Assembly: GCA_002346475.1 (NCBI GenBank)
Contig: DDZV01000019.1
Location: 1 to 6,983 of the forward strand
DNA length: 6,983 nucleotides
DNA from: Acidobacteria bacterium UBA2999
GTDB lineage: Bacteria; Acidobacteriota; Vicinamibacteria; Vicinamibacterales; UBA2999
Direction of reading: 5' to 3'
Part shown: positions 1 through 5,992 of the stretch, one piece after another
How the letters are laid out: each line of letters starts with the position of its first letter
How positions within the stretch are numbered: the stretch's first letter is position 1
Made by a program: the position numbers and the translations under genes
Notes under the pieces: generated by a model
What the model saw: only the letters and a program-made list of their open reading frames with translations
Told to the model about the DNA's origin: nothing
The model's database searches: none

Positions 1-27
1 ATTATTGCCGTCTCGTTGAAGAAGTAA
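1..27 (+). CDS. 3' end of a PQQ-type beta-propeller gene (partial)
   Basis: Frame 1 from the first base reads IIAVSLKK and stops at TAA (25-27). Only eight codons are visible, so this would be unassignable alone. However, the octapeptide matches the C-terminal end of the propeller protein at the other end of the window (IIAISLAAEDN), with I-I-A-[VI]-S-L shared. In both places the next gene, 17 nt away here and 20 nt away there, encodes a related MBL-fold protein. I therefore infer that this is the tail of a paralogous PQQ-type beta-propeller gene co-transcribed with the MBL gene at 45. The match is short and could be chance; the shared gene order is what makes it credible. Confidence 0.55.
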   Translation: MIAVSLKK

Positions 28-32
28 CACAT

Positions 33-37
33 GGGAG
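33..37 (+). promoter_or_regulatory. Ribosome binding site of the plus-strand MBL gene
   Basis: GGGAG lies 7 nt before the ATG at 45, in the 17-nt gap after the preceding stop codon. It fixes the start at 45, and the predicted signal peptide begins directly there. No promoter is visible in the short gap, which supports read-through from the upstream gene. Confidence 0.6.
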
Positions 38-44
38 ATCGATT

Positions 45-1037
45 ATGAAGCGAAGATTTATCTTCAGCATGCTACTAGTGCTCAGCGTGCTCTTACTAAG
101 TAGTACTGGCTATTCTCAAAAACAAGTATCAGACTTCGGTGCCCTTAAAATTCGAGCAGTTGGTGACAATGTTGGCCTGCTGTTCCTATTCGAAGGCGAA
201 GGACCACACGTTGTCGCATTTGGATCGGAAACACCAGATATTACAGTTATCGATCCCAGGGGACCTGGATTAGGAAAAATTATCGACGATAAAGTCCATA
301 ATGCTGCTGATGGCCCCGTAACCACAATTATTAATACAGGCCCGCATCGAGCTGGCAGCAATGCTGAATTTCCAGATGTAACAACTATCATTGCACACGA
401 AAACACCAAAGCTGCAATGGCTAAACTGGAAGCGTTCAAGGGTACTAATGCTAAATTCTTACCTAACAAAACATTCACAGATACCCTGTCAATGACAGTA
501 GAAACAGTAGGTGCAGGTGAAGGCACTAACCGTATCGATCTGCACCATTTTGGCCCTGGCCATACAAACGGTGACACTGTCGTGGTTTTCCCGTCTTTAA
601 ACACTGTCTATATGAGTGATTTATTTCCAGGAAGAGCAGTACCCCCTATCGACACTGCAAACGGGGGAAGTGCTCTAAAATTTCATGAGACATTATCCAA
701 AGCCATCGCAACGCTGAGAGCTGAGTATGGCTTTCTTGGAGAGGACGCAGGTCTGGCTGTCGCTGACGCATCGAAACCTGGGTTGAAAATTGTAATGCCT
801 GGCCGTGAACCAGCACCTCCAGGACCTTATGTGCCCATGTGGCTGTTCCCTAGCGTACTGGACGAGTATGCAAGTTTCATCAATGAATTAGTAATAGCCG
901 TCAAGGACGCTTTTGCAAAAGGGAAAAGTGTTGACGAAGCGGTCGACGGGCTAACGTTGCCAGACCAGTATAAAGATCATGACATGGAACACGCGCGAAC
1001 ATTTGTTGAAGCAGCCTATAGCGAACTCAAACGCTAA
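45..1037 (+). CDS. Exported MBL-fold protein with degenerate metal site (copy 1)
   Basis: This 330-residue protein starts with a signal peptide: KRR at 2-4, a hydrophobic stretch to about 20, and likely cleavage near GYS|Q at 24/25. It should act in the periplasm or outside the cell. The body follows the metallo-beta-lactamase fold plan: an ITVIDPRG strand/turn (66-73), IINT (95-98), IAHENT (116-121), FGPGH (169-173), SDLFPG (191-196) and a terminal helical region (about 270-330). The canonical NTHxHxDHxGGN motif is replaced by N97-T-G-P-H-R-A-G-S-N106. H101 is therefore the only histidine left, and the Asp-His pair is absent. H173 and D192 remain, but the last His ligand position reads MPGRE (251-255). 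A normal di-zinc hydrolase is unlikely; a mono-metal, altered-metal or binding role is possible. It aligns over its whole length with the minus-strand MBL protein at 4992-5972 and has an extra segment around 226-247. It is probably co-transcribed with the gene ending at 27. Confidence 0.85.
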   Translation: MKRRFIFSMLLVLSVLLLSSTGYSQKQVSDFGALKIRAVGDNVGLLFLFEGEGPHVVAFGSETPDITVIDPRGPGLGKIIDDKVHNAADGPVTTIINTGPHRAGSNAEFPDVTTIIAHENTKAAMAKLEAFKGTNAKFLPNKTFTDTLSMTVETVGAGEGTNRIDLHHFGPGHTNGDTVVVFPSLNTVYMSDLFPGRAVPPIDTANGGSALKFHETLSKAIATLRAEYGFLGEDAGLAVADASKPGLKIVMPGREPAPPGPYVPMWLFPSVLDEYASFINELVIAVKDAFAKGKSVDEAVDGLTLPDQYKDHDMEHARTFVEAAYSELKR

Positions 1038-1080
1038 CAACTAGAAATAGCTATTGCTCAAAGCATAGCCACCACAAAAT

Positions 1081-1122
1081 AAATATACCCGGGCCGTCAT
1101 AGACAGCCTGGGTATATTTTTT
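1081..1122. terminator. Bidirectional intrinsic terminator between convergent units
   Basis: AAATATACCC (1081-1090) pairs perfectly with GGGTATATTT (1110-1119). After a G-T wobble (1091/1109) the stem continues with GGC/GCC (1092-1094/1106-1108), and the apex can add GTC/GAC (1096-1098/1102-1104) around an ATA loop. Six T residues (1117-1122) follow on the plus strand. On the minus strand the stem is followed by a broken T-run (complement of 1071-1083). It lies 44 nt after the stop of the plus-strand MBL gene and 20 nt after the stop of the minus-strand 738-residue gene, so it can end both transcripts. Confidence 0.85.
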
Positions 1123-1141
1123 AATTACCTAGAAATTGATT

Positions 1142-3358
1142 TTACCTAGCAAGCGGGTCAGGCCGAACTTGGAAGTGCACCATTTTACTGGTTGTTCCCT
1201 TCCCGCCTTCCGTGTGCCAAACAAAGTTAGTCGCGTAATTAGACCAGAGACCGCGACCTTTCCATCCTGCATCTGGATCATCAATGCGACCGTCATTGCC
1301 GCGTGAGAAGAAGCCCATGGGATAGGGCACCCGCAACGTGATCCACTCTTTGGTCTCTGGTTTCAACACACGGAGAGAATCTGACCCCGATCCAGTGAGA
1401 ACCGGTAAATTTGGCCCGAGCCCAGAAGTATTGAACTGATCAACCCAGTTGTAATAGTGAAAATCTGCGTTGTAGTCCGTCCCGCGCATCTTAGGACCAA
1501 CGGTCAGAGGATAAATCGTCCATCCCTCTGCGCACTGCTGGCCATCAACCATCTCTGGCCCACTAAAAACTTTGCACTTGCGGCGATCAAGACTCGCAAA
1601 GCCACCGCTGCCAGAAAGGGCTGTCCAGATCACGCCGTTGCGATCGACATCAATACCACGTGGGCCAAACGCATTCGGATCTGGCAACGTATAGAGTTCG
1701 CCCTTACAAGTCTCTGGCGGGTTGTCGCCAAGTTCAAGACGAACAATGCGACCAGGATAGGCAGTTGAAGCCGCCCAGGCTGACTGATCCGTCGGACTTA
1801 CAATAACGCCGTAACTGCCAGCATTTACCCGCGTGTCTAACTTAGGATCAAAGTCCCCTACATTGCCACCGCCACCGCCTTCGTCTTGCGATCGTCGTCC
1901 TCCACCAGCTGGCTCATTCCAAGGCTTCGTAATAACGCCGTCACCATTGGTGTCAAGCACCGTGGGACACCAGCCCTGAGACGCTTGTTCGTCTCCTGTT
2001 TCGTCGTAGAGTTTTGTATTCACCCATGGAATCACTGGACCAGCGCCACTGAAATACAGCAATTGGTTCTCATCTTCGCCGAACTGCAGATGATGCGTTC
2101 CGAAACATGTATAAATTAGAGCAAACTCCCCGGTACTTGGATCGTAATAAGACGCATGTCTGGAGCTTCGATTTGGGAGCGGATAATACTCAGCATATTT
2201 ATTCAACTCGCCTTGCGAACACCAATCAGGCTGTCCGGCTTGGCTCACGGTCGATGTCATCCAGAGTCGCCCTTGTAAATCCATCATAGGATTATGGGGA
2301 TCGGCCACGCCAGAGTGTTTGACTTCTTCACCCCAGTAGGGGGAAGGCTTTTGGTACTTCGGTGAGAAACGAGACCGCATCGTTGCAGGATCATCACGCG
2401 TTGGAATATCAATTTCCACCGATGAATTCTCAAGCGGATCGACCACCATGATCTTGCCGTGTGACGAAGAAACCCCGTAGACCTTGCCCTCGGAATTGAC
2501 TGTTGGCTTAGCCTTCGCAGTCGTGATCTCGTCGTGGGAGTAAGTATGATCTACGCCCCAGTCCCATAACGTGACAACAACATTGCGCTCAACACCACTT
2601 GGGCGTGGAGGAGCTGGTGGCACTTCGCCATTAGCAATACGCTCGGTCCAATCTGCATACATATTGACGATGGCTGAACGGCCCATCCGCATGGCAAAAC
2701 TATTCATCTGCGCACCGCGCTGGCCAATCTGGATACGGTAGTCCCACGCATCACGATGGGAATTTAGACCTTCGATTCCCTCTAAGTGGTTCCACGTACG
2801 CGTCGCCTCGTTGCCCAGTTGGTGACACAGTTGGCAACCTTGTTTTAACTGATCAACAAATTGATTCTGTGTTCGCATTTGCGGAGAGATCCCATTGCCC
2901 TCAGGGCCGGTGCCAGGAAATTGATCCACACCAGGCACCTCTATAAGTGAATACCAATAGTTCGCTGGATAGACCTTTGCAGCCTCCTGAGGACTTCCGG
3001 CGACCTGAGCCTTTAATGCTAGAGTTGCTCCTGGGGAAGCGTTCACCGGTGTTGAGTCGAGAAGGCCATAACCCCGTACCCAAACGGAATAATCCGCATT
3101 CGGAAGTTCAGGCACCATGAAGCGACCCTGGTCATCTGTGACTACAATTTTAATGAATGGGGTTGGAAGATCTTTTGTTTCTGCAATAACCCAAACACCT
3201 GCTTCAGGCCCTTGGCTACTTGCAACCGTTCCGTCGATGTAACCATCATTACGTGAAAGCTGTTGTGCACTGGGATGTGTGGCCAATACGGCAACACAAG
3301 ACACAACAACAAGACCAATCCCGGAACGTAGCCATGTTTGTCGGTTAGAAGTACTCAT
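1142..3358 (-). CDS. Exported carboxypeptidase-regulatory / mono-heme cytochrome c / propeller fusion protein
   Basis: The protein has 738 residues. An N-terminal signal sequence (hydrophobic 13-27, cleavage near PSA|Q at 31/32) sends it across the inner membrane. Residues about 38-118 (DGYIDGTVASSQGPEAGVWV, then TDDQGRF and YSVWVRGYGL) look like a carboxypeptidase-regulatory Ig-like domain. One heme c motif, CQLCH (175-179), sits in a helical segment; M223, M225 or M233 are possible distal ligands. A proline-rich linker (GEVPPAPPRPSG, 244-255) leads into a long beta-rich region (260-735) with repeated units such as GKVYGVSSSHGKIMVVDP, GRLWMTST, GPRGIDVDRNGVIWTAL and GLWSNYATNFVW, which resemble Vgb/SMP-30-like propeller blades. 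A DTNGDGVI loop (469-476) and a glycine-rich run (484-500) interrupt it. Redox or electron-transfer coupling is inferred from the heme site; the substrate is unknown. It is the last gene of the minus-strand series, 87 nt after the 308-residue gene. Confidence 0.85.
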   Translation of the reverse strand: MSTSNRQTWLRSGIGLVVVSCVAVLATHPSAQQLSRNDGYIDGTVASSQGPEAGVWVIAETKDLPTPFIKIVVTDDQGRFMVPELPNADYSVWVRGYGLLDSTPVNASPGATLALKAQVAGSPQEAAKVYPANYWYSLIEVPGVDQFPGTGPEGNGISPQMRTQNQFVDQLKQGCQLCHQLGNEATRTWNHLEGIEGLNSHRDAWDYRIQIGQRGAQMNSFAMRMGRSAIVNMYADWTERIANGEVPPAPPRPSGVERNVVVTLWDWGVDHTYSHDEITTAKAKPTVNSEGKVYGVSSSHGKIMVVDPLENSSVEIDIPTRDDPATMRSRFSPKYQKPSPYWGEEVKHSGVADPHNPMMDLQGRLWMTSTVSQAGQPDWCSQGELNKYAEYYPLPNRSSRHASYYDPSTGEFALIYTCFGTHHLQFGEDENQLLYFSGAGPVIPWVNTKLYDETGDEQASQGWCPTVLDTNGDGVITKPWNEPAGGGRRSQDEGGGGGNVGDFDPKLDTRVNAGSYGVIVSPTDQSAWAASTAYPGRIVRLELGDNPPETCKGELYTLPDPNAFGPRGIDVDRNGVIWTALSGSGGFASLDRRKCKVFSGPEMVDGQQCAEGWTIYPLTVGPKMRGTDYNADFHYYNWVDQFNTSGLGPNLPVLTGSGSDSLRVLKPETKEWITLRVPYPMGFFSRGNDGRIDDPDAGWKGRGLWSNYATNFVWHTEGGKGTTSKMVHFQVRPDPLAR

Positions 3359-3364
3359 TTTAAT

Positions 3365-3369
3365 TCTCC
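3365..3369 (-). promoter_or_regulatory. Ribosome binding site of the 738-residue gene
   Basis: On the minus strand GGAGA lies 6 nt before the ATG at 3358, supporting this start over internal ones; the next residues lead directly into the signal sequence. Confidence 0.6.
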
Positions 3370-3377
3370 GTAAAAAC

Positions 3378-3397
3378 CTATTAATAATTGCTAATAG
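3378..3397. repeat. Short AT-rich inverted repeat in the 87-nt spacer
   Basis: CTATTA (3378-3383) and TAATAG (3392-3397) can form a 6-bp stem with an 8-nt loop just upstream of the ribosome binding site of the 738-residue gene. It is weak and AT-rich and may be chance; a role in translation or operator binding is only possible. Nothing else convincing is seen in the 3359-3445 spacer. Confidence 0.25.
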
Positions 3398-3445
3398 AAT
3401 TTCGGTCTAACCTGCAGTATCGCAGTTGTCTCTAAACAGAAATGA

Positions 3446-4372
3446 TTATTTCGGCGCAATCGCCTCAAAACCTGGGAACGGCACCTGTCCAACATTCATC
3501 ATATGAATTAATTCTTCTTCGCAATTTTCAACACTAGTGTCTTCGAGATCCATGGTGTCTACAGGATTGCTTGGGTATTGCCGAAGGAATGCCAGTGAAA
3601 TTGTCCATGGCTGCGTAAAGGTATTTGGATCAGTTACAGTCTGCTCATAGTGGAGGGTGTCCTGATCCACATACGTAATACGCTCTTCAGTCACAACATC
3701 TGGACTCATAAAAGTTCCGATGTGATCCATCCACATCAGATCATTTAGATTCGTGGTTTTGATTACCAACGTATTGCCGTCCCAATGCCCACGCGAATCA
3801 CCTTGCCACAGATGGAGATCTTCGGGCAGGCGTGGCCGATCGTCCATATGAATCATGCGATACGTGTGAAGACGTTCCATGGAAAAGATAATCAGATCTT
3901 CTTGCTGTATGACTCGGTGGCCAGTAACTGAGACTGGAGAATAGCTCCAACGCGGTTGTGCAACAGGGAGACAAACGGCGGTTGGTGATAAATATACTTT
4001 CTCGTTATTAAACCGTTCCTTCATGGCCCACGGTTTATAAGGAAACTTACCGTCAGATGGAGCTACAAGCAGACTTTTCGAAGCAGGGAAACTTCCGTAT
4101 TTACCTTCCGGAATATCTTCAATGTCCTGCGCACTGCGTGTTGGACGCCAGATACCATTAAAATCTGGCTTGCCGTCCGGAGTTCGAGGTGGCTCAAACG
4201 ACCCCATATTTTCCAAAGCGCACGCATGAAACGCAGCAAAATCTCGCACCATGGGACACGTTCGCTCTTGATCATTGTGCCAAGAGTATCGTGACTGCCC
4301 AGTAGCAGGTGCCGTTATCAATAACGTGCAACCTACAAGACCTACGATCAGGCTGACAAATCGAGACTTCAT
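3446..4372 (-). CDS. Exported protein of unknown function (PDGKPDFNGIW / GDSRGHWDGNTLV type)
   Basis: This 308-residue protein starts with a secretion signal (MKSRF, then hydrophobic 6-20, likely cleavage at ATG|Q, 25/26). A lipobox-like LVGC at 12-15 is an alternative that would make it a lipoprotein. The mature part has TPDGKPDFNGIW (64-75), then W115, and a strongly patterned centre at 171-211 (YRMIHMDDRP, WQGDSRGHWDGNTLVIKTTN, LND). A closing block at 229-263 holds EERITYVDQDTLHYEQTVTDP and PWTISLAF. From memory these blocks recur in many secreted proteins of Acidobacteriota and related environmental genomes, usually annotated as hypothetical and often near DUF6152 genes. The segments look beta-rich, like a lipocalin-type or small barrel fold, but that is a guess. 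Cysteines at 39, 51, 134 and 284 could form disulfides. No catalytic motif is recognised. The start is supported by a strong ribosome binding site. Confidence 0.8.
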   Translation of the reverse strand: MKSRFVSLIVGLVGCTLLITAPATGQSRYSWHNDQERTCPMVRDFAAFHACALENMGSFEPPRTPDGKPDFNGIWRPTRSAQDIEDIPEGKYGSFPASKSLLVAPSDGKFPYKPWAMKERFNNEKVYLSPTAVCLPVAQPRWSYSPVSVTGHRVIQQEDLIIFSMERLHTYRMIHMDDRPRLPEDLHLWQGDSRGHWDGNTLVIKTTNLNDLMWMDHIGTFMSPDVVTEERITYVDQDTLHYEQTVTDPNTFTQPWTISLAFLRQYPSNPVDTMDLEDTSVENCEEELIHMMNVGQVPFPGFEAIAPK

Positions 4373-4379
4373 ATTTCAA

Positions 4380-4387
4380 CCTCCCCC
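4380..4387 (-). promoter_or_regulatory. Strong ribosome binding site of the 308-residue gene
   Basis: On the minus strand GGGGGAGG lies 7 nt before the ATG at 4372. This purine-rich site decides the start and suggests efficient translation. Confidence 0.7.
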
Positions 4388-4401
4388 GGTGAATTCTGCC
4401 G

Positions 4402-4456
4402 TGCACACACTGAGTACAAACGTCCCTTAAAAAGGGTTCACTGCGCACACCAGTAC
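4402..4456. repeat. Imperfect direct repeat upstream of the 308-residue gene
   Basis: TGCACACACTGAGTAC (4402-4417) and TGCGCACACCAGTAC (4442-4456) share TGC-R-CACAC and AGTAC, with one base of length difference, and start 40 bp apart. Between them CCCTT-AAA-AAGGG (4424-4436) can form a small hairpin. The pair lies in the 168-nt gap between the DUF6152 and 308-residue genes, where an operator or promoter could sit. I find no convincing -35/-10 pair on the minus strand, so regulation is only suggested. Confidence 0.35.
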
Positions 4457-4490
4457 GCAATATAACCAGACTGACTACTCAGCAAGCAGT

Positions 4491-4534
4491 TGACGAGCTC
4501 CCTGCCTCAATACATATAGGGAAGCTCGCCGTCA
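4491..4534 (-). repeat. Hairpin after the DUF6152 gene, no T-run
   Basis: TGACGAGCTCCCT (4491-4503) pairs with AGGGAAGCTCGCCGTCA (4518-4534) as a long imperfect stem with two small bulges and a 14-nt loop. In minus-strand transcripts it forms a few bases after the DUF6152 stop codon. No T-run follows it in either direction (on the plus strand A residues follow), so it does not look like a standard intrinsic terminator. A 3'-end stabilising or processing hairpin between differently expressed operon parts is a reasonable alternative. Confidence 0.5.
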
Positions 4535-4540
4535 CAAAAA

Positions 4541-4948
4541 TTACTGGTCTCCGCCTGGTGCAGATGTGCCAGCAAATAAGCGACGACCGTCAGAAAGCGT
4601 CACTGCCCGTGCATTGGCTGTATTCGTTCCGTCTTTGGCTAGATAGCCTTCAACCGTGACGCCTTCACCAACTGGCAAGTCACTCTTACGCCAGCCGCGC
4701 CGATAAAGACCTTGAGGTAACCCAAACTCAACTTTCCATTCCGTCAGCGTGCCATCTGCTTCTTCCACATTAATGTGTAACCATGAGTGTGGATTGACCC
4801 ATCGCATATGGTCAACGGTGCCTTCCAAAGTGACAGGCTTGTTAATATCAAATTCCGCAGTAAATGAATGGTGTGCTGACACCGATGTCAATGCAACCAT
4901 CACTACCATGCCTACCGCAGCCGTAATTGTTAAGAGTACTACCTTCAT
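4541..4948 (-). CDS. DUF6152-like secreted protein
   Basis: This small protein (135 residues) has a clear signal peptide (hydrophobic 3-22, cleavage at VSA|H, 25/26) and a mature domain of about 110 residues. The mature chain would begin HHSFTAEFD (26-34). It continues with KPVTLEGTV (37-45), WVNPHSWLHI (50-59), WKVEFGLPQGLYRRGW (71-86), GEGVTVEGYLAKDGT (94-108) and NARAVTLSDGRRLFAG (112-127). This is the pattern I know for DUF6152 proteins: a small OB-like or beta-barrel periplasmic domain of unknown function, common in Acidobacteriota and Proteobacteria. The length is full for the family. It follows the MBL gene by 43 nt and is very likely in the same operon. The conserved histidines, one at the predicted mature N-terminus, make metal binding conceivable, but no experimental function is known to me. 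Confidence 0.88.
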   Translation of the reverse strand: MKVVLLTITAAVGMVVMVALTSVSAHHSFTAEFDINKPVTLEGTVDHMRWVNPHSWLHINVEEADGTLTEWKVEFGLPQGLYRRGWRKSDLPVGEGVTVEGYLAKDGTNTANARAVTLSDGRRLFAGTSAPGGDQ

Positions 4949-4956
4949 TCGACTAT

Positions 4957-4962
4957 CCTCCT
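4957..4962 (-). promoter_or_regulatory. Consensus ribosome binding site of the DUF6152 gene
   Basis: On the minus strand AGGAGG, the full Shine-Dalgarno consensus, lies 8 nt before the ATG at 4948. It lies in the 43-nt gap after the MBL stop codon and decides the start. Confidence 0.75.
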
Positions 4963-4991
4963 AGCCCTCGAAAGTCACTATACCAATGCAT

Positions 4992-5972
4992 TTATTGTAC
5001 AAGTTCCGCATAGATGGATTCCACATACCCACGTGCCTGTAAAAAATCGTACCCACTGTACTTCGCTTTAATAGTGGTGGTCACGCTGGAAACTGCTTCA
5101 TCGATGCTCTGTCCAGCAGACTGTGCGTCCTTGGCAATATCGACAAAATCACTCATAAAATCAGCGTATTCCTTTAGATCACGTATCGTAATCCAACTCA
5201 AAACGACCTTGTAGGGGGCTTCGCCCCGCCCAGGAATAATGACATCAACACGCTTATCCTGGAGGCCTTCCCAGGCCTTTTGAAGCGTCTCTGGTAGGGC
5301 AAGGGCACTACCACCATTACTAGCGTCAATCACAGGAATAGCCTTGCCTGGGAAGAGATCGCCAAAAACAGCCACACCGTACGATGGGAACACAGCAATT
5401 GTGTCACCACCACTGTGACCCGGACCAAAATGGTACAGGTCAATACGATCGGTCCCTTCAGGCTCACCTGCTACTGGAACAGTCAATGAGAAAGTATCAG
5501 TAAAGGTTTTGGTTGGTACAGACGCCGGGTTGAGTTTTGTGAGTGCAGTTTTTGTATTTTCATGTGCAATGACTTGTACCGCACTTGGAAATTCATCATT
5601 AGCAACACCACCACGTGCGCTCGTATTAATAATTATGGATACAGGCACGTCGCCAGCCAGTCGTAATTTGTTTTGTACAGCTTTGCCTAATCCTTGACCT
5701 TTCGTATCAACAAGCACAATGCCATCATCGGCAACCAGTGCCACGGAGTGACTCCCCGCATAAGCTACTAGGTACAAGTTGCTAAAAAATGTCTGCAACC
5801 GAAGTGGATCATTCGCATTATTCCGAGCTCCAGCAATGTAGACAATCTTTAGCTCATCAGGGTCAGGACGCTCTTGTGCCCATACAGAACTTGCTGCGAA
5901 AAACAATAGCAACGCTGAAAGCATTGTTACGGCTAATTTTGACCTATTGCTTTGTCTCATCAGATCCATCAT
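4992..5972 (-). CDS. Exported MBL-fold protein lacking the HxHxDH motif (copy 2)
   Basis: This 326-residue protein has a signal peptide (hydrophobic 13-28, cleavage at VWA|Q, 32/33) and an MBL-type body: SVALVADDGIVLVDTKGQG (76-94), SIIINT (112-117), VIAHENTK (134-141), HFGPGHSGGD (181-190), FGDLFPGKAIPVID (203-216), PGRG (247-250) and a helical C-terminus ending GYVESIYAEL. Where a metallo-hydrolase has NTHxHxDHxGGN this protein reads N116-T-S-A-R-G-G-V-A-N125, with no histidine or aspartate. H186 and D205 persist, but the last His is replaced (PGRG). Catalysis by a normal zinc centre is improbable; ligand binding or a partner role is more likely. It shares blocks KTFTDT, FGPGH and NGGSA with the plus-strand copy at 45-1037. 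The start could be M1 (5972), M2 (5969) or M5 (5960), since no strong ribosome binding site is present. It lies 20 nt after the propeller gene and is probably translationally linked to it. Confidence 0.85.
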   Translation of the reverse strand: MMDLMRQSNRSKLAVTMLSALLLFFAASSVWAQERPDPDELKIVYIAGARNNANDPLRLQTFFSNLYLVAYAGSHSVALVADDGIVLVDTKGQGLGKAVQNKLRLAGDVPVSIIINTSARGGVANDEFPSAVQVIAHENTKTALTKLNPASVPTKTFTDTFSLTVPVAGEPEGTDRIDLYHFGPGHSGGDTIAVFPSYGVAVFGDLFPGKAIPVIDASNGGSALALPETLQKAWEGLQDKRVDVIIPGRGEAPYKVVLSWITIRDLKEYADFMSDFVDIAKDAQSAGQSIDEAVSSVTTTIKAKYSGYDFLQARGYVESIYAELVQ

Positions 5973-5977
5973 TAATC

Positions 5978-5987
5978 AGAATATTCT
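5978..5987. repeat. Perfect 10-bp palindrome in the propeller-MBL spacer
   Basis: AGAATATTCT is a perfect palindrome occupying half of the 20-nt gap between the propeller stop codon and the MBL start. It overlaps where the ribosome binding site should be. It is short and may be chance. Confidence 0.3.
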
Positions 5988-5992
5988 CTGAG

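Noticed and set aside
116..604. 162-codon open frame on the minus strand, antisense to the plus-strand MBL gene
   Set aside because: It lies wholly inside a gene with clear protein motifs and a ribosome binding site. Its own translation shows no domain pattern and it has no convincing start signal.
469..640. Ordinary zinc-dependent beta-lactamase or glyoxalase function for the MBL-fold proteins
   Set aside because: The HxHxDH motif and last His ligand are missing in both copies, so an enzyme name would overstate the evidence.
1457..1768. 103-codon plus-strand frame within the 738-residue gene, with further small frames at 1886-2119 and 2107-2289
   Set aside because: They overlap a long coding region with recognisable domains, and the translations look like random out-of-frame sequence.
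4063..4460. Small minus-strand frames overlapping the 308-residue gene and its upstream spacer
   Set aside because: They are out of frame with the real gene, have no domain pattern, and their starts lack good ribosome binding sites.
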